Below are positions 52,152 to 60,919 of a DNA stretch of 64,000 bases, one piece after another; within the stretch, counting starts at the first letter, position 1; every line of letters starts with the position of its first letter. The position numbers were made by a program, and so were the translations under genes. Source of the DNA: VFKU01 sp964620045 (GTDB lineage: Bacteria; Hydrogenedentota; Hydrogenedentia; Hydrogenedentales; GCA-2746185); contig CAZUJL010000001.1 of NCBI GenBank assembly GCA_964620045.1, positions 186,001 through 250,000 on the forward strand, in the 5' to 3' direction. The notes below the pieces were generated by a model, which saw nothing but the letters and a program-made list of their open reading frames with translations, had not been told where the DNA came from and did not search any database.

Positions 52152-53609
52152 ATGAATACGAAACGAATTTCTTTTCAAGGGCGCGCCGCGCCGATCGCGG
52201 TGCTCGTGCTGGGCACGCTGGTGTTCGCCGGATGTGCGCATCTGCCGAGCGACGTCGGCACCGCCGACGTGCAGGCCGCCGCGCAGGCGCGCACGAGCGC
52301 TGAACTTTCCTGGGCGCCCACGGACGAAACGGTGCATGCGCTGCTGGAGAAACCGCTCACTCCGGACTCCGCCGCGCAGATCGCGCTGCTGCGCAATCCC
52401 GAAGCGGCCAAGGCCTTCGCCGAACTCGGGCTGAGCCGCGCCGACCTGATCGAAGCCGGCACGCTGGCGAACCCAAGCATCGGCGCGCTCGCGCGCTTCG
52501 GATTGGGCGATGCCTCGGGCACCATGCTCGATCTCGACGGCGGCTTCCCGCTGCTCGGCGCCGTGATGCTCCCGATGCGGCGTTCGATCGAAGAGCAGCA
52601 TTTCGAGCGGGCAAAATTGCTCGCCGCCGATCGCGTCGTCGCGCTGATGGCAGAAGCCCGCACCGCGTGGTTCGAAGCCGTCGCCGCGCACATGGAGCAG
52701 GCCATCCTCGCGGATTCAAAGGAAGCCGCCAGCGCCGCAGCCGATCTTGCACGCGCGCAGTACGAAGCCGGGAACCTCAGTCGTCTCGAGCGCCTGGGCC
52801 ATGAATCGCTCGCGGTGCGCACCCGGCTCGACGCCCGTGCACTCGATGCTGACACCGTCGCGCGGGAGGAATCGCTTCGCAAGGCACTCGGCCTGCGCCC
52901 GAGCGATCCGCAGTGGCTGTTGATGCCCGCATTTCCGGCGCCGTCCGGCGCGCCAGGCGATTCAGCGGCGCTGGAAGCCGCCGCCCTGGAACACCGGCTC
53001 GATTTCTCCGCGGCAACGCATGAGGTCGATGCGATGCAACGCGCGCTGCACATGACGAAGCGTTTCCGCTGGCTCGGCATGGTCGACGTGGGCGTGAGCG
53101 CGGAGCGCGAATTCGATGGCGAGTGGTCCTTGGGCCCCAGCATCGATTTCGAACTGCCGATATTCGATCGCAAGCGCGGCGCGGTACTGCGCTTTGAATC
53201 GCTCGTCGCGCTGGCGCAAGCCGAACGCGATGCGCTCGAAGCCTCCATCCGCGCCGAAGTGCGCACGCTCGCCGCGCGTCTGAGCGCGGCCGCCGAAAGC
53301 GCCACGGCGTATGAAAACGAACTCCTGCCCCTACACCGCGATCTCGTCGCCGAGACGCAGCTTCACTACAACGGCATGCTCATCGGCGTATACGAATTGC
53401 TGAACGCAAAGCAGGCGGAGCTGGAAGCGCAGCGCGGCGCGGTGCACGCGCAGCTCGACTACTGGCGCACGCGCACGGAACTGGAACGCGCCATTGCCGG
53501 ATCGTTACCCGAAACGACCGCTGCACCCGCGGCGGAATCAAGCACGTCTGCCCCACCGGCGCCGCAAACCGAACACGAACACCACGAACATCAACACGAA
53601 CAGGAGTAA
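52152..53609 (+). CDS. TolC/CusC-type outer-membrane lipoprotein with His-rich tail
   Basis: A 485-aa outer-membrane efflux factor. Lipobox VFAGC gives lipidated Cys28; the rest is helical-barrel sequence with two OEP repeats (LARAQYEAGNLSRLERL, LHYNGMLIGVYELLNAK). The extreme C-terminus is HEHHEHQHEQE, a likely metal-binding tail. No adjacent RND or ABC pump or membrane fusion protein exists, so its partner must be elsewhere. It ends 4 nt before the multicopper oxidase start, so they are surely co-transcribed. Confidence 0.85.
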   Translation: MNTKRISFQGRAAPIAVLVLGTLVFAGCAHLPSDVGTADVQAAAQARTSAELSWAPTDETVHALLEKPLTPDSAAQIALLRNPEAAKAFAELGLSRADLIEAGTLANPSIGALARFGLGDASGTMLDLDGGFPLLGAVMLPMRRSIEEQHFERAKLLAADRVVALMAEARTAWFEAVAAHMEQAILADSKEAASAAADLARAQYEAGNLSRLERLGHESLAVRTRLDARALDADTVAREESLRKALGLRPSDPQWLLMPAFPAPSGAPGDSAALEAAALEHRLDFSAATHEVDAMQRALHMTKRFRWLGMVDVGVSAEREFDGEWSLGPSIDFELPIFDRKRGAVLRFESLVALAQAERDALEASIRAEVRTLAARLSAAAESATAYENELLPLHRDLVAETQLHYNGMLIGVYELLNAKQAELEAQRGAVHAQLDYWRTRTELERAIAGSLPETTAAPAAESSTSAPPAPQTEHEHHEHQHEQE

Positions 53610-53613
53610 CACC

Positions 53614-54852
53614 ATGATTTCCCGACGCAATCTTCTCCGCGGCGCCTTCGCCCTGCCCGGTGCCGCCGCGCTGCTGGGCCTCACCAAAGCCGCCGCCGAC
53701 GGCGCCGCCGAATCGCGCGGCTACACGCCCGTGCACACGCTCAACGGCACGACACTGCCGTACGAGATGGACAATGGCGTAAAGGTGTTCCGCCTGACGG
53801 CCGAAGAAATCGATCACGATTTCGCGCCCGGCATGAAGGGCGCCTGCTGGGGCTACAACGGCCAGACGCCCGGGCCCACCATCGAAGCAGTCGAAGGCGA
53901 TCGCATCCGCATCCTCGTCACCAACAAACTGCCTGAGCATACGACCATCCACTGGCACGGCATCATCCTGCCGAGCGGCATGGACGGCGTCGGCGGGCTC
54001 AGCCAGCCGCACATCAAACCCGGCGAGACCTTCGCGTACGAGTTCACGCTCAAACAGCACGGCACCTTCATGTACCACCCGCACGCGGACGAAATGGTGC
54101 AGCTCGCTGCCGGCATGATGGGCCTGTTCATCGTCCACCCGAAACAGCCCGCGTCGCCGCCGCCCGATCGCGACTACGCCTTCATCGCGCACATGTGGGC
54201 CGTTCATCCCGGCACGCGCCGGCCCGACGCCGCCGTAATGCTCGACTTCAACATCTTCAGCTTCAACAGCAAGGTGTATCCCGCCACCGAAGTACTCGTC
54301 GCGCGCGTCGGCGAGCGTGTGCGCATCCGCGTCGGCAATCTCAGCATGGACGAGCACCCGATCCACCTGCACGGGTACTCGTTCAAATGCACCGCGACGG
54401 ACGGCGGGCCGATCGCCGCGTCCGCGCAGTGGCCGATGACGACGGTGCAGGTGCCCGTCGGCACGACGCGCGACATCGAGTTCGTTGCCGACAATCCTGG
54501 CGACTGGGCCTTCCACTGCCACAAGTCGCATCACACGATGGGCGCGATGGGCCACGGCGTGCCGAATTTACTGAAGGTGAGTCAGAAGGATGTCGAGGCG
54601 CGCATCGCGAAGCTCGTGCCGGGGTACATGGCCATGGGCGAGACCGGCATGAGCGAGCACACGGAGCACGTCGGCCACATGAAGCTGCCAGAGAATACGA
54701 TCCCCATGATGCTCGGCACCGGCCCGCACGGCCCGATCGAGATGGGCGGCATGTTCACGATGTTCAAGGTGCGCGAGGATCAGAAATCCGGCGACTACTC
54801 CGACCCCGGCTGGTACCAGGCGCCGAAGGGCACGACGGCGTGGAAAGTATAG
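53614..54852 (+). CDS. Tat-exported multicopper oxidase
   Basis: A 412-aa periplasmic copper oxidase. Twin-arginine signal SRRNLLRGAFALPGAAALLG; cupredoxin domains with trinuclear copper ligands in TIHWHG, MYHPHADE, HPIHLHGYS and HCHKSHHTMGAM, which also gives the type 1 Cys, His and Met. All ligands are kept. Met/His-rich stretches after about residue 325 (MAMGETGMSEHTEHVGHMK) resemble Cu(I)-binding regions of CueO/CopA. AGGAG lies 7 nt before the ATG. Role: probably Cu(I) oxidation/detoxification. Confidence 0.9.
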   Translation: MISRRNLLRGAFALPGAAALLGLTKAAADGAAESRGYTPVHTLNGTTLPYEMDNGVKVFRLTAEEIDHDFAPGMKGACWGYNGQTPGPTIEAVEGDRIRILVTNKLPEHTTIHWHGIILPSGMDGVGGLSQPHIKPGETFAYEFTLKQHGTFMYHPHADEMVQLAAGMMGLFIVHPKQPASPPPDRDYAFIAHMWAVHPGTRRPDAAVMLDFNIFSFNSKVYPATEVLVARVGERVRIRVGNLSMDEHPIHLHGYSFKCTATDGGPIAASAQWPMTTVQVPVGTTRDIEFVADNPGDWAFHCHKSHHTMGAMGHGVPNLLKVSQKDVEARIAKLVPGYMAMGETGMSEHTEHVGHMKLPENTIPMMLGTGPHGPIEMGGMFTMFKVREDQKSGDYSDPGWYQAPKGTTAWKV

Positions 54853-54862
54853 GGGCCCACAA

Positions 54863-55693
54863 TCATTTTCGAGGCGTGAGCCACTTCGCTTTGTAGTTCA
54901 CGCCGCTTTTCGAGAGCCTCATCACGCCGCCATGCATGCCGACATAAATGCTTTCATCGTCCGATACTGCAACGGAATTTGGTAGTGAAAATCCAAGACG
55001 CGAGGTCTCCACGAGATCGACTATTTGTTTATCAGGCCCGATGCGTATTACGCGATTTCGCGTTATTGCAATGAAGGAGCCATCAGCATCCAATGTAACC
55101 GCCTTCGGAACATCATCAAGAGCAGCCATGCGCACTGATCGCCACTGTCCGGAACCGTCTTGTATAAGCTGAATAAATCCGCCTATCGGAAGCATACTTC
55201 CGGCACCGTCTAAGGCGTAGAGTGCTCCCGCCAACTCAAAAAATCCGCCGATCTGGTCGTGCGAAATCCACACTCGTTTGCTTCCATCGGGCGAGTACCA
55301 CCACAAACCCGCGCCAAACTCGCCCGCGTTGAATCCGATAATCCATCCGTCGACTACGCGTTTTGCATAGACTTTCCCAGCAGTCCCTTCTTCTGCCCGC
55401 CCCTGCACAATTGCAAATGGCAGCTCGGCGCTTTCATCCGTGCCAAAATCACGATTATCCAACTTCCGACGGGCATCGACACGACCCTCGGACAGAAAAA
55501 CTTCCCACACATACCCTGTGGAAATTTGGCGCCGAGGCTCCGGATCAGGCAAATCTGAAGTACGCCATCGCCACAGGGGCGGCGTGGATGCATTGGTTGG
55601 GGTGTGAGCACAACCAAGGGCGACCATTGCGCTGGCGGCAATCAGGAGCAGGCGATTGATTCTCTTCGAGACTTCTCGGCTCACGAGTCGCAA
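54863..55693 (-). CDS. Hypothetical lipoprotein, probable beta-propeller
   Basis: A 276-aa envelope protein. Signal with lipobox VALGC (lipidated near residue 28). Repeated Asp/Gly-containing strands (AVTLDADGSFIAITRNRVI, NSVAVSDDESIYVGMHGGV) suggest a propeller of the NHL/SMP-30 type. No catalytic motif seen. It converges on the oxidase gene. Confidence 0.65.
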   Translation of the reverse strand: MRLVSREVSKRINRLLLIAASAMVALGCAHTPTNASTPPLWRWRTSDLPDPEPRRQISTGYVWEVFLSEGRVDARRKLDNRDFGTDESAELPFAIVQGRAEEGTAGKVYAKRVVDGWIIGFNAGEFGAGLWWYSPDGSKRVWISHDQIGGFFELAGALYALDGAGSMLPIGGFIQLIQDGSGQWRSVRMAALDDVPKAVTLDADGSFIAITRNRVIRIGPDKQIVDLVETSRLGFSLPNSVAVSDDESIYVGMHGGVMRLSKSGVNYKAKWLTPRK

Positions 55694-55759
55694 CTCCCAG
55701 GGGCACAGCGGTATGGACTCAATCGCGGGTCTTGTACAAAAGTTCCGAAGGAACCTGAT

Positions 55760-56542
55760 TTATTTCCCCACGTCCGGATCCCACGCCGGCAGGCGCTTCT
55801 CGGCAAACGCTTTCAAACCTTCGACGGCTTCGGGCGAAGTCCGCATGTCTTTGTGCAGGTTTGTTGCATAGGTGATGTGCTCGGCGACAGGCAGGTGATA
55901 GAGATCATCGAATAGTCGCTTGCTGCGCTTGAGCGCGGTCGGCGCGCCTTTGAGCGCGAGCTGCGCGAGGCCGAGCGCTTCGGTTAGGACCAGTTCCGGA
56001 CCGACGACGCGGTTCACCATCCCAGCGGCGCGCGCGTCCTCGGCGCTCATGAGTTCGCCGAGCAGGATGAGCTCGCGCGCCTTGGCTTCGGGCAGCTTGC
56101 GGCGCAGAAAAGTCATTACGAGTCCGGCGACGAGTCCTCGCCGCACTTCGGGGAATCCGGTCTTGAAGTCGCTGGCGACGACGGCAAGGTCGCAGGCGAG
56201 CATCAGCCCCGCGCCACCGGCGACGGCCGCGCCGCGCACGGCGGCGATAGTGACGTGCGGCGAACTGACGACCAATTGCAGCATCTTGCCAATCAATTCG
56301 CCGGAACGCGGGGCGCGCTGCGGGTCGCGGGCTTCCTCGAGGTCGAGGCCGGCGCAGAAGACCGGTCCGGCGCCGGTGAAGATGAGTACGCGTTGTTCAG
56401 TCTGCGCGTTCAGGCGCTCGATCGCGGCGACGAGTTGTTCCAGCAGCGGGATATTGAACGCGTTGCGCTTGTCGGGGCGATTGAGCGTAACGACGCACAC
56501 GCCGGGCAACGGCGATTCGGTGAGCACAAGTTGGTCAGACAT
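55760..56542 (-). CDS. Enoyl-CoA hydratase/isomerase family protein
   Basis: A 260-aa crotonase-fold enzyme. CoA site LNRPDKRNAFN and FTGAGPVFCAGLDLEEA; oxyanion loop AAVRGAAVAGGAGLMLACDL. In the usual place of the second catalytic Glu is FPEVRRGLVAG, so Glu is kept there. It could be a methylglutaconyl-CoA hydratase, working with the acyl-CoA genes at 58-62 kb, or a general beta-oxidation enzyme. ATG 56542 is chosen; upstream frame is non-coding repeat. Confidence 0.85.
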   Translation of the reverse strand: MSDQLVLTESPLPGVCVVTLNRPDKRNAFNIPLLEQLVAAIERLNAQTEQRVLIFTGAGPVFCAGLDLEEARDPQRAPRSGELIGKMLQLVVSSPHVTIAAVRGAAVAGGAGLMLACDLAVVASDFKTGFPEVRRGLVAGLVMTFLRRKLPEAKARELILLGELMSAEDARAAGMVNRVVGPELVLTEALGLAQLALKGAPTALKRSKRLFDDLYHLPVAEHITYATNLHKDMRTSPEAVEGLKAFAEKRLPAWDPDVGK

Positions 56543-56600
56543 GGCGCGACGATACCAACCCATTACACAGGAGGCAACAGAGAGAACGGAAAACCTCTTT

Positions 56601-56627
56601 GTCATTCTGAGCGAAGCGAAGAATCTC
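56601..56627. repeat. Short repeat GTCATTCTGAGCGAAGCGAA-type
   Basis: A 27-nt unit whose sequence type (CATTCTGAGCGAAGCGAAGAATCT, partly palindromic) I know to be scattered through many unrelated bacterial genomes. Lies between the hydratase and SIMPL genes (56543-56799), where no gene is seen. Confidence 0.5.
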
Positions 56628-56799
56628 CCCGTCGGCAAAGCCGGTCATGCCGATTTACGGATTGACCCTTTCCTCCATTCCCTGTTCCCTCGTTACCTCC
56701 TGTTTGATGTCGTGAAACTTCCGGTGAAGTTCCGGGATTTAGGTTGTCACCGCTCTATATCTATGTGAGAATGTTGCATCGTTTTTGGAGAAATCGTCG

Positions 56800-57531
56800 A
56801 TGAATGGCAAGGGATTGGTGTTCGCGGGTGCGGTCGTGCTGGCGTTGGGCATTAGCATCGCGGGCTACTTCGCGGGCAAGGGGTTCAAGGAAGGGCGCGC
56901 AGCAGAGCGGTTCGTCACGGTGAAGGGCGTCGCCGAGCGCGACGTCGAGGCGGACACCGCGCTGTGGTCGCTCACAGTAGTGTCGACCAATAACGATCTT
57001 GCTGTGGCTCAGGCGCAATTGAAGGACAGCTACACGAAGGTGCTCGCGTTCTTGGATGCGAACAAGATCGATCCGGAAAGTGTCCAGGTGCAGAACTTCG
57101 AAGTCATCGATCGGCAGGCGGACCAGTGGCAGCAGGGCGACGTCGCGAGCCGCTATATCCTGCGGCAGACGCTCGTCGTGCGCAGCGCGGACCCGAAGGC
57201 GATCCTGGCGATGAGTCAGCAGGTGAGCGCGCTGGTGGAAGCGGGCGTGATCTTCTCGTCGACGATGGGGCCGTATCAGGGTCCGACGTTCCTGTTCACG
57301 AAGCTGAACGATTTCAAACCGGAAATGATCGCGGAAGCGACAAAGAACGCGCGGATCGCGGCGGACAAGTTCGCGCAGGATTCGGGCGCGCATATCGGCG
57401 GCATCCGGCGGGCGTATCAGGGCGTGTTCGAGATTTTGCCGCGGAACCAGGCGCCGGGGTCCATGCAGGAAGGGCAGTTGGAGAAGACGGTGCGGGTGGT
57501 GTCGACGGTTGAGTTTTACCTTACCGATTAA
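56800..57531 (+). CDS. SIMPL-domain (DUF541) membrane-anchored protein
   Basis: A 243-aa protein anchored by an N-terminal helix (LVFAGAVVLALGISIAGYFA), with a periplasmic SIMPL domain: VTVKGVAERDVEADTALWSL, VQVQNFEVIDR and FEILPRNQAPGSM. Members form beta-strand-rich oligomers of uncertain role, some linked to oxidative stress. ATG 56800 chosen because it precedes the membrane helix directly; an in-frame ATG at 56785 is possible. Followed by a repeat-rich gap. Confidence 0.85.
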   Translation: MNGKGLVFAGAVVLALGISIAGYFAGKGFKEGRAAERFVTVKGVAERDVEADTALWSLTVVSTNNDLAVAQAQLKDSYTKVLAFLDANKIDPESVQVQNFEVIDRQADQWQQGDVASRYILRQTLVVRSADPKAILAMSQQVSALVEAGVIFSSTMGPYQGPTFLFTKLNDFKPEMIAEATKNARIAADKFAQDSGAHIGGIRRAYQGVFEILPRNQAPGSMQEGQLEKTVRVVSTVEFYLTD

Positions 57532-57762
57532 GTTGAACCGCGAAGAGCGCTAAGAGACGCGAAGAAGCCTAATCACGCGGTAATGCATTAACGAAAGCGC
57601 TCGGAAGAAATTGCTGCAGAAAACAAACGCAGTCAACGTTTGTGCGCAAATTGTCAACAATCTTCTCCTTGTCTCTCAACTTCATTCGCTCTCCCTCCCT
57701 TTGGTCCCTTAAGTTCCTTCAACCCACTGCAACAACTCGCACATATCTATAGGGACAACCCA

Positions 57763-57782
57763 CGCGGGCGAGGACGCCCGCG
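57763..57782. repeat. Palindrome CGCGGGCG-AGGA-CGCCCGCG
   Basis: 8-bp perfect stem with a 4-nt loop; first of three palindromic units in the gene-free stretch 57532-57951. The early part of that stretch (57532-57760) holds no feature I can name. Confidence 0.55.
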
Positions 57783-57830
57783 CCACGGGTGTGAAGCGGG
57801 TCTCCGACACGGGGGAAGGTTTTGGTACGC

Positions 57831-57859
57831 GAGAGGTTCCCGCGTTCGCGGGAATGACA
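57831..57859. repeat. Family B palindromic repeat, copy 2
   Basis: 29-nt unit with TTCCCGCG-TT-CGCGGGAA core; differs at 3 positions from 38692-38720. Confidence 0.75.
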
Positions 57860-57917
57860 GAGGTGGGGGTTCCTCCGCGTGCCTTCGCGTTCTTTGCGGT
57901 TCGATCGGTTTGGCTAA

Positions 57918-57945
57918 GGTCAAGCGGCGAGACGCCGCTTCCACA
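57918..57945. repeat. Family A palindromic repeat, copy 2
   Basis: AAGCGGCG-AGA-CGCCGCTT hairpin; reverse complement of 2848-2875 at 26 of 28 positions. It ends 6 nt before the carboxyltransferase stop and may also act as its terminator. Confidence 0.75.
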
Positions 57946-57951
57946 TTAAGA

Positions 57952-59565
57952 TCACGTCTGGATCACGCCCGTGTGGTATCGCCCCTTCGCGGGGGGGCGC
58001 TTCGCCAAGTGCACGGCGTACGCCAACACTTCGCGGGATTCGTGGGGGGCGATGATGGAGTCGACCCAGCCGCGGGCGGCCGCCCAGCGGATGTCGGTTT
58101 TTTGTTTGTATCCGTCGTAGACGTGTTTGCGGAGGGCGTCGAGCTCGGCGGTGTCGTGGGGTTTGCCGTCGCGTTCGAGCGCCTTCTTGGTGATGTCGAA
58201 GATGACGCCGGAGGCTTGTTCTGCCCCCATGACGGCGTACTTCGCATTCGGCCAGGCGAAGATGAAGCGGGGGTCGTAGGCCTTGCCGCACATGGCGTAG
58301 TTTCCGGCGCCGAAGGAGCCGCCGAGGATGAGCGTGATCTTGGGGACGACGGCGTTGCTGAGGGCGCTCACCAATTTGGCGCCGCTGCGGATGATGCCGG
58401 CTTGTTCGGCTTGTTTGCCGACCATGAAGCCCATGACGTCTTGCAGGAAGAGGATGGGGACCTGCATCTGGTTGCAGTCCATGACGAAGCGGGCGGCTTT
58501 GTCGGCGCTGTCGGGGTAGATGACGCCGCCGATCTGGAGTTCGCCGCGGGCGGAGGTGACGCGTTTGCGCTGGTTGGCGACGATGCCGACGGGTTGGCCG
58601 GCGAGCTTGGCGTAGGCGCAGACGATGGTGCCGCCGTAGTCGGCGCGGTATTCGTCGACGGTGCCGGCGTCGACGATGCAGTTGATGACGTCGCGGACGT
58701 CGAATTCCTTGCGGCCGTTGGGATCGACGAAGGTGTAGATGGACTCGGCGTCTTTGGCGGCCTTGCCGGTCGGCGCGAAGGATGATTCCGCGGGCAGCAT
58801 ATCGATCAGGCGGCGGAGGCGATCGAGGGCGGCTTCGTCGTTGGGCTCTTTGAAGTCGGCGGTGCCGCTGAGCTCGGCGTGCATCTTGGCGCCGCCGAGG
58901 GTTTCGGAGTCGATGTCTTGCCCGATGGCGGCCTTCACGAGGGCGGGTCCGGCGAGGTAGAGGCCGCTGCCTTCGGTCATGATGATTTTGTCGCTGAGCA
59001 CGGGGAGGTATGCGCCGCCGGCGATGCAGTTGCCCATGATGGCGGAGAACTGCGGGACGCCCGCGGCGGAGAGGACGGAGTTGTTGCGGAAGATGCGGCC
59101 GAAGTCATCTTCGTCGGGGAAGACTTCATCCTGCATGGGCAAGTATGCGCCGGCGGAGTCGACGAGGTAGACGAGCGGCAGATTGCACTCGAAGGCGACG
59201 CGTTGCGCGCGGAGAAATTTTTTGACGGTCTGCGGAAAGAACGCGCCGGCCTTCACGGTGGCGTCATTCGCGATGATCATGCACTCGCGGCCGTGGACGC
59301 GGCCGGTGCCGGTGACGAGGCCGGCGGCGGGCACCTCCCCCACTTCCGGGTACATGTTGTAGCCGGCCCAGAGGTTGAGCTCGAAGAAGGGCGAGTCTTG
59401 ATCGAGGAGGCGCTCGATGCGTTCGCGGACGGGGAGGCGGCCGAGGCGACGCTGGCGATCCTGGCCGGCTTTGCCGCCGCCTTCGCGGAGGATATCTTCG
59501 GCGGCGGCGATTTCGTTGGCGATGGTGCGGAACGGGGACGGGGATGTGGTGGCCATAGGGGGCAT
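57952..59565 (-). CDS. Acyl-CoA carboxylase carboxyltransferase subunit
   Basis: A 537-aa beta subunit transferring CO2 from biotin to an acyl-CoA. Crotonase-like N- and C-halves show AGAYLPMQDEVFPDEDDFGR and GGAYLPVLSDKIIMTEGSGLYL, typical of methylcrotonyl-CoA carboxylase beta, then LGGSFGAGNYAMCGKAYDP. Nearest type is MccB, with propionyl- or geranyl-CoA forms as alternatives. The biotin carboxylase/carrier subunit is not in the window. Co-directional with CoA transferase and acyl-CoA dehydrogenase genes upstream, across a 128-nt gap. Confidence 0.9.
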   Translation of the reverse strand: MPPMATTSPSPFRTIANEIAAAEDILREGGGKAGQDRQRRLGRLPVRERIERLLDQDSPFFELNLWAGYNMYPEVGEVPAAGLVTGTGRVHGRECMIIANDATVKAGAFFPQTVKKFLRAQRVAFECNLPLVYLVDSAGAYLPMQDEVFPDEDDFGRIFRNNSVLSAAGVPQFSAIMGNCIAGGAYLPVLSDKIIMTEGSGLYLAGPALVKAAIGQDIDSETLGGAKMHAELSGTADFKEPNDEAALDRLRRLIDMLPAESSFAPTGKAAKDAESIYTFVDPNGRKEFDVRDVINCIVDAGTVDEYRADYGGTIVCAYAKLAGQPVGIVANQRKRVTSARGELQIGGVIYPDSADKAARFVMDCNQMQVPILFLQDVMGFMVGKQAEQAGIIRSGAKLVSALSNAVVPKITLILGGSFGAGNYAMCGKAYDPRFIFAWPNAKYAVMGAEQASGVIFDITKKALERDGKPHDTAELDALRKHVYDGYKQKTDIRWAAARGWVDSIIAPHESREVLAYAVHLAKRPPAKGRYHTGVIQT

Positions 59566-59693
59566 AGCTTAACCCTTCGGGCGGGTGCGGCGCATGCCCG
59601 AAGGGTGCGCAAAGGCGTGACTATATATAGCGCGGGTTAATTGGTGTTGAGGGTGGGCTCGGCGCCATGTCCGGGGATGCGAAGCATTGCCTG

Positions 59694-60908
59694 TTACTTG
59701 GCGCAGTGCAGGATGCCGGCGGCGATGAGTTCGGAGATGTCGGCGTCGGAGTAGCCCAGTGTGCGCGCCACTTCGGCGGAGTGCTCGCCGAGTTTCGGCG
59801 CGCGGGTCGGCGGGACTTTCGGGCCGCCTTCGACGAACATCGGACTGTTCACGGTGCGCACACGGCCGTGGTCGGGATGATCGAATTCGACGATGATGTC
59901 GTTGGCCTGCACGGCGGGATCGTCTACGAGATCGCAGTACTGAACAACCGGGCTGCAGGTGACGTCTTCCCGGATGAAAATGGCGCGCCACTCGGCGAGA
60001 TCTTTTTGGAGGAAGGCCTCGTCGAAAATTTTCGCGATTTCGATGGAACAGGCGTACCGCTTTTCGCGTGTGTTGTAACGCTCGTCGGCGCTAAGGTCTT
60101 CGCGTCCAATCGAGCGACAGACGGCGATCCAGTCTTTGTCCGCACGAATTCCGCACAGGATAAACCGCTTCCCGTCGCGCGTGGCGTAATGATTGATCAA
60201 TGCGTTCGGCGATTGTGCGCGAACGGGATAGGTGTAGTGCTTCGCGCCAATCAGCGCGGCCGCGAGGAAACAGGAATTTGCCCAGATGCCGTTGGCCATC
60301 AGCGAGGTGGACACCTTGTCGCCGCGGCCGGTGCGTTCGCGCTGGTAGAGCGCGAGCATGATGCCGCCGAACATAGCGGTGGACGACGGGTGATCGCCCA
60401 TGCCGGCGACGGAGAGCGTGGGTTCGTAGTGACCCTGACGGATGAGATCCATCAAGCCCGAGCGCGCCCACCAGGCGGTCATGTCGTATCCCGGTTGTTC
60501 CACGTCGGGGCCTTTTTCGCCGTAGGCCGAGGCGCGCGCATAAATCAGGCGCTCGTTGATGGCTTTGAGATCGGCGTAGTGAATGCGGAGATCGGTGAGG
60601 ACGGATTCAGGAAAGTTCGTGATGAAGACGTCGGCGGATTTGACGAGTTTGAGGAGCATGTCGCGCCCGGCGGATTTTTTGAGATCGATCACGATGCTTT
60701 TTTTGTTGCGCGCGTCGAGTTGCCAGCAGTAATCAATGGCGCTGGCGGGCATGGGGACGATGGCGTGCAGATAACGGTGCGGATCGCCGATACCGGGGGC
60801 TTCGATCTTGATCACCTCGGCGCCGAAGTCGGACATCATGGTGGCCGCGGCCGGCGCGAGGATGTACGTACCGCAGTCGATAACTTTTAAGCCGGAGAGA
60901 ATCGACAT
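59694..60908 (-). CDS. CaiB/BaiF-type (family III) CoA transferase
   Basis: A 404-aa enzyme moving CoA between carboxylic acids. Starts SGLKVIDCGTYILAPAAATM with FGAEVIKIEAPGIGDPHR, the standard family opening; nucleophilic Asp expected near RNKKSIVIDLKKSAGRD or the later region, which I cannot fix. NTREKRY and RTVNSPMFVEG are also typical. It lies 11 nt downstream of the acyl-CoA dehydrogenase gene, with AAGGA 7 nt before the ATG. It may activate or recycle a short dicarboxylate in the same pathway. Confidence 0.88.
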   Translation of the reverse strand: MSILSGLKVIDCGTYILAPAAATMMSDFGAEVIKIEAPGIGDPHRYLHAIVPMPASAIDYCWQLDARNKKSIVIDLKKSAGRDMLLKLVKSADVFITNFPESVLTDLRIHYADLKAINERLIYARASAYGEKGPDVEQPGYDMTAWWARSGLMDLIRQGHYEPTLSVAGMGDHPSSTAMFGGIMLALYQRERTGRGDKVSTSLMANGIWANSCFLAAALIGAKHYTYPVRAQSPNALINHYATRDGKRFILCGIRADKDWIAVCRSIGREDLSADERYNTREKRYACSIEIAKIFDEAFLQKDLAEWRAIFIREDVTCSPVVQYCDLVDDPAVQANDIIVEFDHPDHGRVRTVNSPMFVEGGPKVPPTRAPKLGEHSAEVARTLGYSDADISELIAAGILHCAK

Positions 60909-60919
60909 TTTCAGATCCT

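Noticed and set aside
57532..57951. Cluster of palindromes as a CRISPR array
   Set aside because: The units differ from each other, have uneven spacing and no unique spacers or cas genes.
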